Shown here in pieces: positions 53,491-63,043 of a stretch of DNA of 64,000 nt (position 1 is its first letter; each line of letters begins with the position of its first letter). Under the pieces are notes generated by a model. It was not told the origin of the DNA and did no database searches. It saw only the letters and a list, made by a program, of their open reading frames with translations. Position numbers and translations under genes: made by a program. The DNA comes from Verrucomicrobiales bacterium. GTDB taxonomy: Bacteria; Verrucomicrobiota; Verrucomicrobiia; Limisphaerales; J093. Where the stretch lies: positions 1 to 64,000 of the forward strand of contig JACKPV010000031.1 of NCBI GenBank assembly GCA_024233305.1, in the 5' to 3' direction.

Positions 53491-55116
53491 GTGCGGCGCG
53501 GCCTGGAGAGCCTGGCTCTGGCCCTGGCCCTGCCAGCGGCGGGCGCGGTTGTTTTCGAGGACGTCACCAGGGCGGCGGGCCTGGACTTCCGGCATACCAT
53601 TGGCGACGCGCACCTCCATTCGCTCGTCGAGGCCTCCGGCGTTGGCTGCGCCTTCCTGGATTATGACAATGACGGCTGGCTGGACATTTACCTGGTCAAC
53701 GCCTGTCCCCTGCCCGGCTTGAGCCAGGAGAGCGAAACCGGAGGGGCGTCCGCGGAGCCGCCCACCGACCGGCTCTACCACAACCGGGGCAACGGCACGT
53801 TCGAGGACGTCACGGCGCAGGCCGGCATCCTCGCCGGGGGCTACGGTATCGGCGTGACCGTCGGCGACTACGACAACGATGGGTTCCCGGACCTCCACAT
53901 CACGCACTACGGTCCGAACCGCCTGTATCACAACCAAGGGGACGGGACGTTTCGCGAAATCGCGGAATCCGCGGGAGTGGCGGGAAGCGAATTCTCCACC
54001 GGCGCCTGTTTCGCCGACTTCGACGGGGATGGATGGTTGGATCTGTTTGTGGGTTCGTATGTCGATTACAGCGAGGAGTACAACCGCCGCCACGGAAAAG
54101 TGGACGCCTTTCCCGGCCCGCTGGCCTACCCCGCGACGGTGAGCCGCCTCTACCGGAACCGGGGCGATGGCACGTTTGAGAACGCGGGAGGCGCGGCGGG
54201 AATCACCCGACCGGGACGCGCGATGGGCGTCGGGGCATTCGACTATGACGAGGACGGGCGCCCGGATGTGTTCGTGTCGAATGACGCCATGGTGAACCAT
54301 CTGTACCACAACGAGGGCGGCGGGCGCTTCGTTGAAGGGGCGTTGCTCGCCGGGGTCGGGCTGGGCGACGTCGGCCAAAGCACGGGGGCCATGGCTGTCG
54401 AGACCGGGGATCTGAACGCGGACGGACGCCTGGACCTGTTCGTGCCCGATTTCACCCGCAGCTGCCTTTACCTCAACCTGGGCGGTGGGTTTTTTGACTG
54501 CCAGACGGACCGGGCGGGGGTGGCGCAGGTGGTCGGTGGCCACATCCAATGGGGAGCAGCCCTGGCGGACTTCGACCTGGATGGAGATCTGGATATGTAT
54601 GTGTCCCGCGGCGACGCGAACTCGTTGGCGGGGTATCCGGACTGCTTGCTCATCAACAATGGTGCGGGACATTTCACGGACGGATCGAAGACCGGGGGAA
54701 GCTGGTTCGAGGAGCAACGTTCCGGGCGGGGCGTGGTCCGTGGCGATTTCGACAACGACGGACGGATCGACCTGCTCATAACGAATCTGAACGATTCCCC
54801 GGCGTTGCTGCGCAATGTCACTCCCCGCGACGGACACCACTGGCTCACCTTGCGTTTGAGCGATCCATCGGGCAACCGGGACGCCCTGGGAGCGCGGGTG
54901 TTTTGGGAAGTCGACGGACGGCAGGTGTTCCGCGAGCACGTCAGCGGGGGCAGCTACTGTTCGAGCCACGATCCGAGGATCCATCTCGGGCTTGGGGAGG
55001 CCCGCGGACTCGCGCGCCTCGCGGTGCGGTGGCCCGGAGGCCGGGTGACGGAACTGACCGATGTGGCGGCGGATCGTTTCTTGTCTCTTGCCGCGCCGTG
55101 CACCGCTCGGAAATGA
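53491..55116 (+). CDS. Secreted FG-GAP/ASPIC-UnbV protein (third of three)
   Basis: 541 residues with a GTG start four bases after the preceding stop and a strong ribosome-binding site (gggaggaataggggg). A short signal (RRGLESLALALALPAAGAVV) leads into an FG-GAP propeller (residues about 45-440, 'DYDNDGWLDIYLVN', 'DFDGDGWLDLFV', 'DFDNDGRIDLLI') and a C-terminal ASPIC/UnbV domain (about 450-534, 'LTLRLSDPSGNRDALGARVF'). This is the simplest of the three and the closest in layout to CRTAC1 and to UnbV-type proteins. It lies 93 bases before the polyketide synthase gene. Function in any system is poorly known; surface adhesion, or binding of a hydrophobic product, are possibilities. Confidence 0.9.
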   Translation: MRRGLESLALALALPAAGAVVFEDVTRAAGLDFRHTIGDAHLHSLVEASGVGCAFLDYDNDGWLDIYLVNACPLPGLSQESETGGASAEPPTDRLYHNRGNGTFEDVTAQAGILAGGYGIGVTVGDYDNDGFPDLHITHYGPNRLYHNQGDGTFREIAESAGVAGSEFSTGACFADFDGDGWLDLFVGSYVDYSEEYNRRHGKVDAFPGPLAYPATVSRLYRNRGDGTFENAGGAAGITRPGRAMGVGAFDYDEDGRPDVFVSNDAMVNHLYHNEGGGRFVEGALLAGVGLGDVGQSTGAMAVETGDLNADGRLDLFVPDFTRSCLYLNLGGGFFDCQTDRAGVAQVVGGHIQWGAALADFDLDGDLDMYVSRGDANSLAGYPDCLLINNGAGHFTDGSKTGGSWFEEQRSGRGVVRGDFDNDGRIDLLITNLNDSPALLRNVTPRDGHHWLTLRLSDPSGNRDALGARVFWEVDGRQVFREHVSGGSYCSSHDPRIHLGLGEARGLARLAVRWPGGRVTELTDVAADRFLSLAAPCTARK

Positions 55117-55209
55117 AGCCCCCCGAGGTGCGGCCTGTCCCACGCATGATGCGATGATCAGAAATCAGCACGTGGCGCAACCAACCCTCGGGCCAGACGA
55201 CCAGGAAAC

Positions 55210-58200
55210 ATGACCGCACCGAAATCCAAGCAGGGCGCCATCGCTGTCGTCGGGATGGGGAGTGTGTTTCCGGGAGCGCATTCCCCCGAAGATCTCTGGC
55301 AAAACGTGCTCGCCGGTCGCCGGCACTTCCGCAAGGCCCCCGCCGGACGCATGCCAGCCGACTATTTTCACCCCGATCCCCATACCCCGGACCGCTCGTA
55401 CTGCGATCTGATGGCGGTGATCACGGGCTGGACGTTCGACCCCGCCGAGTACCGTATCGCGCCGGTGGCGGCCGAATCCTCGGACATCACCCACTGGCTG
55501 GCATTGTCCACGGCGAGCGCAGCGATCCGCGATTCGGGAATCGATCTCACGGCAGTGGACGGCGCTCGGGCCGGGGTGATCCTCGGGAACACGTTGGCGG
55601 GCGAGTTCAGTCGCAGTCACTATCTCCGGCTGCGCTGGCCCTACGTGGCCCGTAGCCTCCGCCAAACACTCCTCGCCGAGGGTCTCGAAGAGCCTCGCAT
55701 CGAGCGGATCCTCGCCGGCATGCAGGCCGTGTACAAGGCGCCGCTGCCGGAAAGCACGGAGGATACCCTGGCCGGCAACATGTCGAACACCATTGCCGGA
55801 CGGATTTCGGCCTTCTTCGATTTCGGCGGCGGCAGCTATACGCTTGACGGTGCCTGCTCCTCTTCCTTGCTGGCCGTTCATCATGCCTGCAACGCCCTGC
55901 TCCAGGGCGACCTCGATCTGGTCCTGGCCGGGGGCGTCGATGTCAGTCTGGACCCGTTCGAGATCATCGGCTTCGCCAAAACCCAGGCTCTGGCCCGCGA
56001 CGACATCCGTCCCTATGACGCCCGCGCCGCCGGCATGTTGACCGGCGAGGGCTGCGGGATTCTGGTGCTCGCCCGCGAGGACCGGGCCCGGGAGCGGGGT
56101 TGGCGGATCCGGGCTTGCATCCGCGGCTGGGGCATCTCCTCGGATGGCCGGGGCGCCGTGACGGCGCCGCAAACGGAGGGCCAATACCGGGCTCTGCGCA
56201 ACGCCTACACTCGGGCGGGCTATCCGATCTCGACCGTGAAGCTGATCGAGGGGCACGGGACCGGCACCGCAGTGGGCGATCGGGTCGAGATCGCGGTGCT
56301 GCGCCGGGCATTGGAGGAGGCGGGCGAAACCGCCCCCTGCTGGTTGGGCAGCATCAAGGGCAACATCGGACACTGCAAAGCCGCCGCGGGCGCCGCGGGA
56401 CTTATCAAGGCCGTCATGGCCCTCGAAAGGAAGGTGCTGCCGCCGACGGTCAACTGCGAAGCGCCCAGTCCGAGTTTCGGGGAGCCGCCAACAATGCTCC
56501 GCCCGGTCGTCCGGGGAAGGGCCTGGGAGGCAGGCAACTCGCCGCGGCGCGCCGGGATCAGTTCGATGGGATTCGGCGGGGCCAACGCCCACGTGACAAT
56601 CGAGGAAGCCGACCCCGACGGAAAACCCAACGCCGATGATCTCCAAGCCCTCACGAGCGCGCAGCCGAGCGAGTTGTTGGTGTTCGCCGCCGATGATCCC
56701 GCCGAGCTGGGCCGCCGGATCGCGTCCGCCGCGACCCTGCTGCGGCGCTTGTGCCAGGCAGAGTTGACTGATTTCTCGGCCGCACTGGCGCGGCAGAATC
56801 CTTCCGGTCGTTGTCGGGTTGCGCTCGTTGCGGGTTGCCCCTGGACCTCGGCCGTAACCCTGGCCGAGATCGCCGCGGGTCTTGAGGAGGGCACGGCGCC
56901 GGCAGCATTCAACGCCCCGGACCGCGGCGTGTTCGCGGGCGAGGCCAAAGCGGAGCCGCGTTGGGTCGCCCTGTTCCCCGGCCAGGGTTCGCAACGGCTG
57001 AACATGGGGCAGTGGGCGTTCGATCGCTTCCCGTTCGTTCGACCCCTCCTTTCCGCCCCGGGCGCTGCAGCCGATCTGGTCTTTCGCGAGGAGGCGACGG
57101 CTTCCCCCACCACCCTGCAGGAATGGCAATCCGCCCTGCGGGACACCCGCCACGCTCAACCGGGCGTCACGTTGTGTTCGCTGGCGGTGCTGCGCGTGCT
57201 CGCCTGCTTCGGACTGCGGCCGGCAATGGCCATCGGACACAGTGTGGGCGAGATCAGCGCGCTGCATTGCGCCGGCGCGTTCGACGAGCGGACGGCCCTG
57301 CAAATCGCCAGCCAACGGGGCCGGGCAATCGGCGACCTCCCGCTCAACGATCCGGGCGGCATGCTGGCCATCGGAGCCGGAGCGGCGGACGTGGAGCGAC
57401 TCCTCGCCGAAGTGGCCAGGGCGGAGCCGACTCATCTGCGGATTGCCAACTACAACGCCCCCCGGCAAACCGTCGTTTCGGGAACAACCGCCGCCGTGCT
57501 GCGCGCGCAGGAGGCGTGCGCCATGAACGGCATCCGATGCGTGCGGCTGGCCGTGTCGCATGCCTTCCACTCCGCCCTCGTCGCCCCGGCCGCCGAGGTG
57601 CTGCGCCGCTCGCTGGAACAAGTCTCGATGAACCCGCTGGAGGGCCGGGTGATCTCGACGGCAACCGGACGCGAACTCGCCCCGGACACGGACTTGAGGA
57701 CCTTGCTGACCGGGCATGTGGCGGGGCCGGTGCGCTTCGCGCAAGCGGTCGCGACCGCCGCTTCGGAGCGGCCTGACCTGTGGGTGGAGGTCGGTCCGGG
57801 AGGGGTGCTCGCGCACCTCGTCGAGGATATCCTCGGCCCCGAGGCCGCGACGACGCGAGCAACGGACCTGCCGGGCAGGAACGGTTACGACCTGCTGAAC
57901 GAGCTGCTTGCACAGGCTTTTGTCCTGGGCTTTCCGGTGCGGCTGGACGCGCTTTTCGCGCACCGCTTCCACCGACCTTTCGACGCGGAACACTACGAGC
58001 CCGGATTCATCGTCAACCCCTGCGAACGGGGCGCGCCGGAGCGCGTTGGAATCTGCGCGACGGAACCGGACGCAGCCCGATCCGACCTGGTCCCGGAAAA
58101 GGAACCACGGGCGCCCGCGAACGGAGGGCCCGTTCGGGAAACGCCCACGGAGAATTCGCTCCTGGCCTTCGCGGTCGCCTGGATTGCCCGCCGGGCGGGG

Positions 58201-61200
58201 TTCTCGACCGCGCAAGTGCGGAAGGAGCAGAGGCTGCGCGACGATCTGGGACTCGACTCCATCAAGGCCGGCGAGTTGGTGCTGCAGTTGAGCCAGGAGG
58301 CCGGGCGTCCCTTTGTCGGGGATCCGGCATCCCTGGCGAACTCGCGGTTGAGCGAGGTGGTCGGGACAATTCTAAAGCCGCCGGGAGCGATCGAGGAACC
58401 GGCTGCATCCGCCTTCGGCAACCGGATTGCCACGGGCCGGCCCGGGGGCAAAGGCTGGGTCCGGACGTTCGGGATTTCCCTGCGACCCGATCCGGTGGGA
58501 ATGGGACAACCCGCGCCACTTCCCCGGGAGGGTACGTTTGGGGTGATTGCACCCGCCTCGTGCCCGATGGCGGCGACCTTCGCCAGGACGTTGTCGAGAC
58601 GCGGATTGCGGGTATTCCAGGCGGACTGGACAGAGATCGCGCAGCCGGCGGCGGACTTGCTTGGGCTCGTCCTGTTCCTGCCCGCCGTCACCCGTGCTTT
58701 TCACGAATGCGGAGCCGTCGCCCTCCGCGACCGGGTGGAGGGCACACTCGGTCCCTTGGTGCGCTGGCTTCGCTGGCTGGGGCACGGGCAGGAACGCCCG
58801 TGGTCCGGCTTGAGACTCCTGGTGGTTCGTCGCGGCATCCCCCCGGAGGCACGGGAGGGAACTGCGCCGGAGCCTCGGGACCCCGATCTGGACGCGGGCG
58901 CCGGTTTGCTGAAATCACTGCGTCTGGAACATCCCGGCGCGGCCCCCAAATGGATCGTCCTCCCGCCCGATTGGTCCGAGGTGCGCGTCGCGGAGGTGTT
59001 GCTGCGGGAGTGTCAGACGCGTTCGGATCGGGTGCTGTTCCGGTACGACGAGGACGGCACGCGGTTCGTCGAAACGGCTCGCTTGCTGCCGGCGGAGGCG
59101 CTTGAAGCGCCGCCCGTGGGACCTGACGACGTGGTGCTCGTGAGCGGCGGGGCGAAGGGCATCACCGCCGAGATCGCCCTCGCTCTCGGCCGGCGGACGG
59201 GTGTGAAACTCGCGCTTCTGGGATCGAGTGCGCCGGCTGCGGAAACGGAAGTCGGCGAAGTGGCCGCAAACCTCAAGCGCTTCGCCGAGGCCGGCCTCAC
59301 GGCGCGCTACTTTCGCTGCGATGTCACCGACCAGGAGGCGGTGAAGTCGACCGTGACGAAGGTGGAAAGGGAGCTGGGCCCGGTGTCCGGGATCCTGCAC
59401 GGCGCCGGCGTCAGTCGCCTGAACTTGTTCCGGGACAAGTCCACCGAAGAGTTCATGGCCTGTGTCCGCGTGAAGGCGGCGGGCCTGCATCACCTGCTGC
59501 GGGCGGTTGACCCGGCACGCCTGCGGATGGTGCATGCCATCGCCTCGGTCCTCGGACACACGGGCATGCAGGGACAGACGGACTACGCCACCGCAAATGC
59601 CTGGTTGGACGGAGCGATAGCCGCACTCAAGCGGGCGCACCCGGAAATCCACTGTCTGACGATGGGCTACTCGGTGTGGGGCGAAACCGGTCTGGGCCGG
59701 AAGCTCGGCGCGGTGGCCCGGCTGGCGGTTCAAGGGGTTCAACCCTTGTCGACAGAGGAAGGCGTTGCGGCGTACCTGAACGCGTTGACCCGGCGGAACC
59801 GGAGAACCTCGCTAGTGGTGACCGGCCCGCTCGATCCCGCGCTCGAAGCGGAACTTTACCCGCCGCCACCACCCTTCGAGTGGCGCTACCTGGAACGTGT
59901 CCGGCAGTGGACACCGGGGGTCGAGCTGATCGCGGAGACGGAGCTGGACCACGATCGCGATCCTTACCTGAGCGAGCACGTCTATGCCGGCACCCCCCTG
60001 TTCCCGGGCGTCATGGCCATTGAGGCGATGGTCCAGGGTGCGGCCGCTTGCCTGCAAACCGACGACCCGCCCGTCCTGCGGGAAATCCGTTTCGCCCGCC
60101 CGCTCGTCGTTCCCGCGGGCGGGTCGCGGGTCATTCGCATCCAGGCGCTCGCCGATGAGCCCGGACCGGGGGGGCACTGCGTCCGGGTCGAAGTGCGCTC
60201 CGATCTCGACGGGTTCCGCGCCGCTCACTTCGCGGCGGAATGCTGGTTCGGCCTTCCGGCCCCGGATGCTGGCGAACCCGGGCCAACCCGACCGTCCGCC
60301 GCCCCGCTCGCGGTGGATCCCGAATCGCTTTGGCCTTCGCCGCTCTTTCAAGGGAAGTTCTTCCGCCGAATTGCCCGGGTCCTGACACGGAAAAGGGAGC
60401 AGGAGTGCTGCACGCTGATCGAACCGGTCAAAAACGAGCGCTATTTCGGCGCGCCGCTGCCGGGAAGATTGCGCACCGGTCACCCGGTGATCCGGGACAG
60501 TTGCCTGCAAACCGGCGCCCTGATACTCCCCCCGGGCTGCCTGCCAACGAGGATCGCGGAGCTGCGACCGGGCCGGAGCGACGACGCCCCGGAAGCGACG
60601 TTGAATTGCCGGGCGGTCGTGACCGCGACAAGCGGGCGAACCTATACCGCGGACTGCACGTTGCGGGATGCCGCGGGACGGGTCGTCGAGCAGATGCTCG
60701 GCATTGGGCTGGAGTTGCCCGCCGCGGCCGTTCCGAAGCCCGGCCAACCGCCTGCTCCCGGCACTCTCGACACCGTGGGTCCCGAACTGGATGCCCTGCT
60801 CGAAGGCTGTCCCCAGGCCTGGCACTGGCTGCGGGAGGGAGATGTCAACCAAGCCACCGAACTTGCCCCCGTCGACCGGACCCGGATCGCTGACGCCGCA
60901 GCGCCCGCTCGCCGCCAGGCCGTCCTGGCCCACCTAGTGGCCGTGCGACGGGCTCTGCCGGTTCTCTCGCGACAGGTTGCCGCCCGCCTGCCCGCGCCGG
61001 AGAACGTGACCCTGGTTCACGACCCGGATGGCAGGCCGCGGCTGCTGAGCACCGGTCCGGAGGCGTTCCCCTCCGGCCCGGAGATCGATGTTTCATTGGC
61101 CGACACGGGCGACCTCTCGGTGGCGTGGCTGGTGCAAGGAGCGGGGGGTGTTGACATCGAATGCGTATCCCGACGGAACGCGGAGGTGTGGACGGGGCTG

Positions 61201-62565
61201 CTGGGCGCGACCGGGTACCGTCTTGCCCGGAGGATCGGGGAAGCGACGCATGAGGGGTTCGACGTGTGCGCCACCCGGGTCTGGACGATGCTCGAAGCCC
61301 TGAAGAAGGCGTTTCCGTCCGCCCCGCTGCCCACCACCCTGGTCGCCCGCGGCGGAAGCTGGCTCAGCGGCATGGGCGGGGAGGACCACGAAGGCTTGCA
61401 GGTGTTGAGCAGCGTCATCGAACACGGTGGCTTTCAGTATTGTCTCGCGTTCGCCCTTCGTTCCGGGGGGAGGAAGCCGGCGGACCGCGCCATGCCACCC
61501 GCCGGGTCGGGCCTCGAGGGTGCCTTCGAGGCCATCTTGACGGATTTTCGGCGCGGCCTGCGGGAATTGCAGCCGCGGGTCGCAGGGGACCCTGAAGCTC
61601 CGGGCTTTGACGAGCGCCATGCTGAGTTCCTCCGCTTGGGCGAGCGGACCGCGGCACGGTTGTTCGAGCTCGAGGAAACCGTTGCGAGCCCCGCGGTGGC
61701 GGATCTGCGTCGTCGGTTTCAGGACAGTCTGATCGAGTTTCTGGACGGTTCGGAGAACTTCCGGCATACGCTCGTCAAGCCGCTGGGTTATGCCGGGGAT
61801 TTCCGGTTGCTCGACATGCTGGTCCGCAACCGTCCGCAGAGCCGGGGACTGGCCCGTCACTTCGACCGCTGGCAGCTCGAGCATCCGGCTTCCCAGGCCT
61901 GTCGCGACCGCATCGCCTGGGTGCAGTCGGAAATTGAGCGCCGGCTCGGACGGGAGCCGGAGCGGTGTTGGGTGGTGCTCGATCTCGGGATTGGCTCCGG
62001 CATGATCGAGCGCCGCTTGTGGGCGGCACATCCGGACGTAACGATCGAGCTGCTCGCCGTGGATCGCGAACCGGCGGCGTTGGCGTTCGTCACCGAAGCG
62101 GGAAGCCGGGCCGGGCGGAGGGTGCAAGTCCAGGCCCTCGACCTGCGACGGCACCCGGACTTGGCCGCCCTGGAGCAACTGGTCGGGAAGGCGGACTTCT
62201 GCATCGCGGTCGGCTTGCTCGAGGCCCTGACGGATACCGAGGCCGCGCGCCTGCTGTCCGGTATGCTCGCGAACCTCGCGCCTGGCGCGATGCTGCTTAC
62301 CGAGAACTTCTGTCCCGACCACACCACCCGCCCGTTCATGGAGTGGTTCATGGACTTCCGCCTCTGCTACCGGTCCCAGCGGGAGTTGCGTGAACTGCTT
62401 TTACAGGCCGGCGCGCTTCCCGGCTCCCTGCGTGTCCGTATGGACGACACGCAGAGCCTCGCGAGGGTGGCCTACATCACCCCGCCGGAGCGCCGGAAGA
62501 ACCGCTCCGAAACATTGCTCCTGAAGGCTTCGCAAAATCCCGCCTCCGCGCCTCCCCGTGCTTGA
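55210..62565 (+). CDS. Iterative type I polyketide synthase, enediyne PKSE-like, with fused PPTase and methyltransferase
   Basis: 2451 residues. KS (1-450): Cys216 in 'LDGACSSSLL', His349 in 'EGHGTGTAVGD', His388 in 'GNIGHCKAAAG'. AT (about 575-890): Ser678 in 'GHSVGE', His787 in 'SHAFHS', a malonyl-type motif. ACP (about 985-1050): Ser1017 in 'LGLDSIKAGEL'. KR (about 1200-1530): 'VLVSGGAKGITAEIALALG', Ser1446, Tyr1459, Asn1463. DH, hot-dog (about 1560-1850): His1590 in 'YLSEHVYAGTPLFPGVM', Asp1763. PPTase (about 1890-2080): Asp1982 in 'GVDIE', Glu2029 in 'VWTMLEALKKAF'. Methyltransferase (about 2105-2430): 'DLGIGSGMIERRL' at 2258. KS-AT-ACP-KR-DH-PPTase is the order of enediyne PKSE enzymes (about 1900-2000 residues); the methyltransferase, of the type annotated for 3-hydroxypalmitate methyl ester synthesis, is an added module. 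It should activate its own ACP and build a polyene-like chain. Heterocyst-glycolipid-type synthases are the main alternative. Confidence 0.88.
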   Translation: MTAPKSKQGAIAVVGMGSVFPGAHSPEDLWQNVLAGRRHFRKAPAGRMPADYFHPDPHTPDRSYCDLMAVITGWTFDPAEYRIAPVAAESSDITHWLALSTASAAIRDSGIDLTAVDGARAGVILGNTLAGEFSRSHYLRLRWPYVARSLRQTLLAEGLEEPRIERILAGMQAVYKAPLPESTEDTLAGNMSNTIAGRISAFFDFGGGSYTLDGACSSSLLAVHHACNALLQGDLDLVLAGGVDVSLDPFEIIGFAKTQALARDDIRPYDARAAGMLTGEGCGILVLAREDRARERGWRIRACIRGWGISSDGRGAVTAPQTEGQYRALRNAYTRAGYPISTVKLIEGHGTGTAVGDRVEIAVLRRALEEAGETAPCWLGSIKGNIGHCKAAAGAAGLIKAVMALERKVLPPTVNCEAPSPSFGEPPTMLRPVVRGRAWEAGNSPRRAGISSMGFGGANAHVTIEEADPDGKPNADDLQALTSAQPSELLVFAADDPAELGRRIASAATLLRRLCQAELTDFSAALARQNPSGRCRVALVAGCPWTSAVTLAEIAAGLEEGTAPAAFNAPDRGVFAGEAKAEPRWVALFPGQGSQRLNMGQWAFDRFPFVRPLLSAPGAAADLVFREEATASPTTLQEWQSALRDTRHAQPGVTLCSLAVLRVLACFGLRPAMAIGHSVGEISALHCAGAFDERTALQIASQRGRAIGDLPLNDPGGMLAIGAGAADVERLLAEVARAEPTHLRIANYNAPRQTVVSGTTAAVLRAQEACAMNGIRCVRLAVSHAFHSALVAPAAEVLRRSLEQVSMNPLEGRVISTATGRELAPDTDLRTLLTGHVAGPVRFAQAVATAASERPDLWVEVGPGGVLAHLVEDILGPEAATTRATDLPGRNGYDLLNELLAQAFVLGFPVRLDALFAHRFHRPFDAEHYEPGFIVNPCERGAPERVGICATEPDAARSDLVPEKEPRAPANGGPVRETPTENSLLAFAVAWIARRAGFSTAQVRKEQRLRDDLGLDSIKAGELVLQLSQEAGRPFVGDPASLANSRLSEVVGTILKPPGAIEEPAASAFGNRIATGRPGGKGWVRTFGISLRPDPVGMGQPAPLPREGTFGVIAPASCPMAATFARTLSRRGLRVFQADWTEIAQPAADLLGLVLFLPAVTRAFHECGAVALRDRVEGTLGPLVRWLRWLGHGQERPWSGLRLLVVRRGIPPEAREGTAPEPRDPDLDAGAGLLKSLRLEHPGAAPKWIVLPPDWSEVRVAEVLLRECQTRSDRVLFRYDEDGTRFVETARLLPAEALEAPPVGPDDVVLVSGGAKGITAEIALALGRRTGVKLALLGSSAPAAETEVGEVAANLKRFAEAGLTARYFRCDVTDQEAVKSTVTKVERELGPVSGILHGAGVSRLNLFRDKSTEEFMACVRVKAAGLHHLLRAVDPARLRMVHAIASVLGHTGMQGQTDYATANAWLDGAIAALKRAHPEIHCLTMGYSVWGETGLGRKLGAVARLAVQGVQPLSTEEGVAAYLNALTRRNRRTSLVVTGPLDPALEAELYPPPPPFEWRYLERVRQWTPGVELIAETELDHDRDPYLSEHVYAGTPLFPGVMAIEAMVQGAAACLQTDDPPVLREIRFARPLVVPAGGSRVIRIQALADEPGPGGHCVRVEVRSDLDGFRAAHFAAECWFGLPAPDAGEPGPTRPSAAPLAVDPESLWPSPLFQGKFFRRIARVLTRKREQECCTLIEPVKNERYFGAPLPGRLRTGHPVIRDSCLQTGALILPPGCLPTRIAELRPGRSDDAPEATLNCRAVVTATSGRTYTADCTLRDAAGRVVEQMLGIGLELPAAAVPKPGQPPAPGTLDTVGPELDALLEGCPQAWHWLREGDVNQATELAPVDRTRIADAAAPARRQAVLAHLVAVRRALPVLSRQVAARLPAPENVTLVHDPDGRPRLLSTGPEAFPSGPEIDVSLADTGDLSVAWLVQGAGGVDIECVSRRNAEVWTGLLGATGYRLARRIGEATHEGFDVCATRVWTMLEALKKAFPSAPLPTTLVARGGSWLSGMGGEDHEGLQVLSSVIEHGGFQYCLAFALRSGGRKPADRAMPPAGSGLEGAFEAILTDFRRGLRELQPRVAGDPEAPGFDERHAEFLRLGERTAARLFELEETVASPAVADLRRRFQDSLIEFLDGSENFRHTLVKPLGYAGDFRLLDMLVRNRPQSRGLARHFDRWQLEHPASQACRDRIAWVQSEIERRLGREPERCWVVLDLGIGSGMIERRLWAAHPDVTIELLAVDREPAALAFVTEAGSRAGRRVQVQALDLRRHPDLAALEQLVGKADFCIAVGLLEALTDTEAARLLSGMLANLAPGAMLLTENFCPDHTTRPFMEWFMDFRLCYRSQRELRELLLQAGALPGSLRVRMDDTQSLARVAYITPPERRKNRSETLLLKASQNPASAPPRA

Positions 62566-62566
62566 A

Positions 62567-63043
62567 ATGTCCCCCACGACCACCCCACCGATCCGAATCA
62601 CGCGTCGCCACGTGGTGACCTTTGCCGACACCAACGTGGCCGGCAACGTCTACTTCGCGCATTATTTTGCCTGGCAGGGGCGATGCCGCGACGAGTTGCT
62701 CGCCTCGGTTTACCCGGAATTCCAGCAGGATCTGGCCCGGGGCCTGAGCCTGGTGACCGAGTTCGCCCACATGGACTTCCACCAGGAGGCGCAGTTGTTC
62801 GACGTGATCGTCATCGGTTTGACCGTCACCTCATTCTCGCGAACGCGCATCGAATTCGGCTTCGAGTTCCGTCGCGACTCCGACCATGCCTTGTTGGCAA
62901 GCGGCAGGCAGGCCGTCGTGCAGGTCAACGAGCGTCACCAACCCTGCCTCATGCCCGAGAAGCTCCACGCACTCTGCGCCGCGGGATTCCAGACGGAGCC
63001 GCCGGCAGGAGCGGCGGTGAGAACACGCCCCGAGGATGGTTGA
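62567..63043 (+). CDS. Hot-dog thioesterase of the enediyne E7/E10 type
   Basis: 158 residues. The motif 'FADTNVAGNVYFAHYFAWQG', then RCRDELL closely follows that of CalE7, DynE7 and SgcE10, thioesterases that release the polyene from enediyne PKSE. In that family the active site lacks the usual acidic residue of 4-hydroxybenzoyl-CoA thioesterases; here too the Asp/Glu place is Asn in 'TNVAGN'. The gene starts one base after the synthase stop, with GTG at 62558 as an overlapping alternative. It would hydrolyse the ACP-bound chain to a keto acid, which may decarboxylate. This neighbour is the strongest single support for reading the synthase as PKSE-like. Confidence 0.9.
   Translation: MSPTTTPPIRITRRHVVTFADTNVAGNVYFAHYFAWQGRCRDELLASVYPEFQQDLARGLSLVTEFAHMDFHQEAQLFDVIVIGLTVTSFSRTRIEFGFEFRRDSDHALLASGRQAVVQVNERHQPCLMPEKLHALCAAGFQTEPPAGAAVRTRPEDG

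Noticed and set aside
55165..58215. A 1016-codon open frame on the minus strand across the synthase gene
   Set aside because: It is an antisense shadow caused by high GC and codon bias. The plus-strand frame holds intact KS, AT and ACP motifs, whereas this one has no family likeness.
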